A stretch of 64,000 nucleotides of DNA from Methylobacterium brachiatum (GTDB lineage: Bacteria > Pseudomonadota > Alphaproteobacteria > Rhizobiales > Beijerinckiaceae). Shown here one piece after another: positions 61,990 through 64,000 of this stretch; position 1 is the first letter of the stretch, and every line of letters starts with the position of its first letter. The translations under genes were made by a program, and so were the position numbers. The notes below the pieces were generated by a model. It searched no databases and was not told the DNA's origin. It saw only the letters and a list, made by a program, of their open reading frames with translations. The DNA is taken from assembly GCF_020523825.1 (NCBI RefSeq), contig NZ_JAJALK010000003.1, positions 248,001-312,000 on the forward strand. Direction: 5' to 3'.

Positions 61990-62952
61990 ATGACGCGCCA
62001 TTTGACCGTTGGCGGCGGACCGACTCGCCGCGCCGGGCTGCTCGCCGCCCTGGGCCTCCTCCTCGGCCGGTCGGCCCATGCGGCGGAGCCGACGCGCGTC
62101 GTCCTCGCCACCGCGACGCCGGGCGGCGGCTTTCCGGCTTTCGGAGATGCCTTCGCGGCGGCGATCCAGGCGGCGGATCCCGATCTGATCATCGAGGCAC
62201 GGGCCAGTGGCGGCTCGGCGGAGAATGTCGGGCTGCTGCGTGCCGGCCGGGTCGACCTGGCTTTGGTCCAGGGAGAATACGCCACCCCGGCCCTGGCCGA
62301 GCCCGGCGGTCTCACGATCCTCGCTCCGATGTATCCGACGCCCGGCCTGTTCGCTGTGCCGGCGGGGAGCGCGATCCGCACCGTCGACGACTTGCGCGGC
62401 CGGACCGTGGTGCTCGGCACGCACAATTCCGGCCTCACGGTGATGGGCCGCAGCGCGCTCCAGGCTTCGGGGCTCGACCCCGAACGCGACATCCGCCCGA
62501 TCCTGCTCGACCGGGCCGGCGACGGGCCGCCGATGGTGCTGGAGGGGCGCGCGGAGGCACTCTGGGGCGGTGGGCTCGGTTGGCCGGGCTTCCTCGCCCT
62601 GGCGCATGCGCCCGGCGGCGCTCGGTTCTTCGGACCGTCGGAGGCCGGCATCGCCCGCCTCGCCCAGCCGGGCGCGACGCTCCGGTGGCTGACGGTCCCG
62701 CCCGGAAGCTTTCCCGGCCAGGCCGATGCGATCGAGACGATCGGATCCTGGAGCCTCGTTCTCGTCCGGCCCGGCTTCGCGGCCGACACGGCCTACAGGA
62801 TCGTCCGCGCGCTGGCCCGGTCAGACATGGCGGCGCGCCACCCGCAGGGCTCGGCGAGCCAGCCGAAGAACCTCTCCGAGATCGCGCCGGCCGCGCAGAT
62901 CCATGACGGCACCCGTCGCTACCTCAGCGAGGTCGGGGTCCCGATCCGCTAA
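61990..62952 (+). CDS. TAXI-family TRAP transporter solute-binding protein
   Basis: A 320-residue periplasmic binding protein of the TAXI type. The signal peptide RRAGLLAALGLLLGRSAHAA is followed by VVLATATPGGGFPAFGDAFA. The pocket segments ARASGGSAENVGLLRAGRVD and RTVVLGTHNSGLTVMG are typical. It would bring an organic acid or glutamate-like ligand to a TRAP permease, but no DctQM-type gene is adjacent. The ATG at 61990 follows AGGAT; the open frame upstream lacks a leader. It converges on gcrA with an 11-bp gap. Confidence 0.85.
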   Translation: MTRHLTVGGGPTRRAGLLAALGLLLGRSAHAAEPTRVVLATATPGGGFPAFGDAFAAAIQAADPDLIIEARASGGSAENVGLLRAGRVDLALVQGEYATPALAEPGGLTILAPMYPTPGLFAVPAGSAIRTVDDLRGRTVVLGTHNSGLTVMGRSALQASGLDPERDIRPILLDRAGDGPPMVLEGRAEALWGGGLGWPGFLALAHAPGGARFFGPSEAGIARLAQPGATLRWLTVPPGSFPGQADAIETIGSWSLVLVRPGFAADTAYRIVRALARSDMAARHPQGSASQPKNLSEIAPAAQIHDGTRRYLSEVGVPIR

Positions 62953-62963
62953 GGCACCCGATC

Positions 62964-63494
62964 CTAGCGGAACGAGGCGACGCGCCGGTCGCGCTTGCGC
63001 TCCGCGGCCGGCTGATAGGCGATCTCGGCGTGGTGCGTGCAGTAGGGCAGGCCGGTGATCGAGCGGGCGCCGCAAAACCGGAATTCCGGCGTGGTCGGAT
63101 CGCCGAGCGGCCAGCGGCACATGGATTCCCGCAGGTCCATGATCGTGACGCGCTGCGACACCGACAGCGCCACGGGCTCCGGTGCCGCCGGGGCGGGCGT
63201 CGGGAAGACCGGCGCAGGGCGATGCGAGAGGATCGCCACCGGCTCGGGCGCCTGGGTCTCGACCACCGCGATGGCGGTCTCGATCTCCACGGCCTTGGCG
63301 GCCTGCGGCGCAACCTGAGCTTCCTCGCCGCCCCGGGCACGACCGCCCAGGCCGAGGCGATGCACCTTGCCGATCACCGCATTGCGCGTGACGCCGCCGA
63401 GTTGCGCCGCGATCTTGCTCGCGCTCTGCCCGTCTTCCCACAACCGGCGCAGGAGCGCCACGCGATCATCCGTCCAACTCAGGCCCGCTTCCAT
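62964..63494 (-). CDS. gcrA: GcrA cell-cycle regulator
   Basis: A 176-residue GcrA, the alphaproteobacterial sigma70 partner that activates promoters bearing methylated GANTC sites. The DNA-binding N terminus is SWTDDRVALLRRLWEDGQSA and SKIAAQLGGVTRNAVIGKVH. A variable Ala/Pro linker follows, then the sigma-binding C-terminal domain with MCRWPLGDP, FRFCGA and GLPYCTHHAEIAY. The ATG at 63494 has AGGGGG-type sequence upstream. Its presence supports an alphaproteobacterial host with CcrM methylation. Confidence 0.94.
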   Translation of the reverse strand: MEAGLSWTDDRVALLRRLWEDGQSASKIAAQLGGVTRNAVIGKVHRLGLGGRARGGEEAQVAPQAAKAVEIETAIAVVETQAPEPVAILSHRPAPVFPTPAPAAPEPVALSVSQRVTIMDLRESMCRWPLGDPTTPEFRFCGARSITGLPYCTHHAEIAYQPAAERKRDRRVASFR

Positions 63495-63911
63495 AGTCCC
63501 CCTCCGCCCCCTGCGGCCCGTGCGCTGTGACTGGGCGACGATCTGCGGTCCGGGTCGGCCAGGAACCTCGGCCGGAAGGCCGTGCGGACCGCACCCTTGC
63601 GCGTCACCCATGCGCGTCGGCTGCCGCACCGCGTGCGACACCCTGTCTCGTCAGGCCACGACCGGACCCTAGCGCGGCGCTCGCGACGCTTGCAAGGGCG
63701 GCCCCGAGACCGAGACCGGCCCTGTCCACCGGCAATGGCCGCCGCATCGGGGAAGGTGGTTACCGCCGCCTCGGGCTCGGCGGGGCGTGGCGCCGGCGTC
63801 ACAGGCTGGAGCAATCGCACCGAATGCTCGGCGTGACCGGAACGTGGTCACGGCCAAGCTGCTTTCGTGTGGCAGAAGGGGCGAGCGTTGCTGTTATTTA
63901 GGGTGAGGACG
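63495..63911. other. Gap between gcrA and a lipoprotein gene
   Basis: A 417-bp gap between divergent genes that should hold the gcrA promoter and that of the next gene. An Arg-rich frame from 63527 runs through most of it but resembles no protein family, so it was not called. No RNA or repeat was recognised. Confidence 0.4.
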
Positions 63912-64000
63912 ATGGGTTACCGTCAGGGGTCGCTGCGGGCGCTGGTCGCGCTCGCGCTGGCCGGCCAGGTCGCGGCCTGCGGCAGCGTCCCGCGCACTGC
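63912..64000 (+). CDS. Lipoprotein, N-terminal part only
   Basis: Only the first 29 residues are in the window: a basic start (MGYRQGS), a hydrophobic stretch (LRALVALALAG) and a lipobox-like VAAC, after which the chain continues to the window edge. This is a lipoprotein signal peptide cleaved before the Cys and anchored in the outer or inner membrane. A GTG three codons earlier is an alternative start. The function cannot be judged from this fragment. Confidence 0.6.
   Translation, partial: MGYRQGSLRALVALALAGQVAACGSVPRT

Noticed and set aside
63527..63901. Arg-rich frame between gcrA and the lipoprotein gene
   Set aside because: No recognisable motifs; likely chance frame in a promoter region.

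Overview
The window is a GC-rich, densely coded chromosomal segment of an alphaproteobacterium. The best fit is Hyphomicrobiales (Rhizobiales), probably Methylobacterium or a close relative. Supporting signs are GcrA and a MucR/Ros-type regulator, the trpA-accD-folC-trxA-addA neighbourhood, an Omp25/31-type porin, an IF-1 with a Gly/Arg C-terminal tail, and an HWE-family kinase. The genus is inferred from protein style only. I saw no rRNA, tRNA, CRISPR array, transposase or phage gene, so this reads as ordinary chromosome rather than an island.

Layout. 0-3.6 kb: an Hpt protein, an HWE sensor kinase and a UbiB-like kinase. 3.7-13.2 kb: a sugar-acid catabolic locus. A six-gene minus-strand operon (FMN alpha-hydroxy-acid oxidase, beta-propeller lactonase, MFS permease, uronate dehydrogenase, cytoplasmic binding-protein-like protein, second MFS permease) faces a LacI-type repressor followed by an Asp/Glu-racemase-like protein and a hydroxypyruvate-isomerase-like protein. 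LacI-type operator palindromes lie before the oxidase and before the racemase gene. 13.3-25.7 kb: TonB receptor, hydroxyacid dehydrogenase with aromatic aminotransferase, amino-acid-type binding protein, infA with a coupled EamA exporter, a molybdopterin/flavin oxidoreductase pair, a ChaA-like antiporter and a DEAD-box helicase. 25.7-34 kb: a Pro/Ala-rich membrane protein, a NarL-type two-component pair, TenA, a Tat-type DJ-1/PfpI protein, TerB-like protein, LrgAB, an LhgO-like oxidase and MucR.

34-46.8 kb: a GH63-like glycosidase, a HAD phosphatase, then trpA, accD, folC, a porin, trxA and addA. addB is not next to addA. 46.9-50 kb: the Min division-site operon with two successive minC genes before minD and minE. 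50-58.5 kb: an alpha/beta hydrolase, a cytochrome P450, a large ABC-exporter-like protein with degenerate ATPase motifs, an SDR protein without the usual YxxxK, and typA. 58.9-64 kb: an operon of three small hydrophilic proteins, a secreted CxxC protein, cysK, a TAXI-type binding protein, gcrA and the start of a lipoprotein gene.

The observations most worth following are the pseudo-ABC protein with three copies of a motif normally present once (52.6-55.3 kb), the tandem minC pair with a CtrA-like box and a GANTC site before the second copy, and the LacI-controlled sugar-acid locus. All functional calls come from reading motifs by eye; no database search was run.
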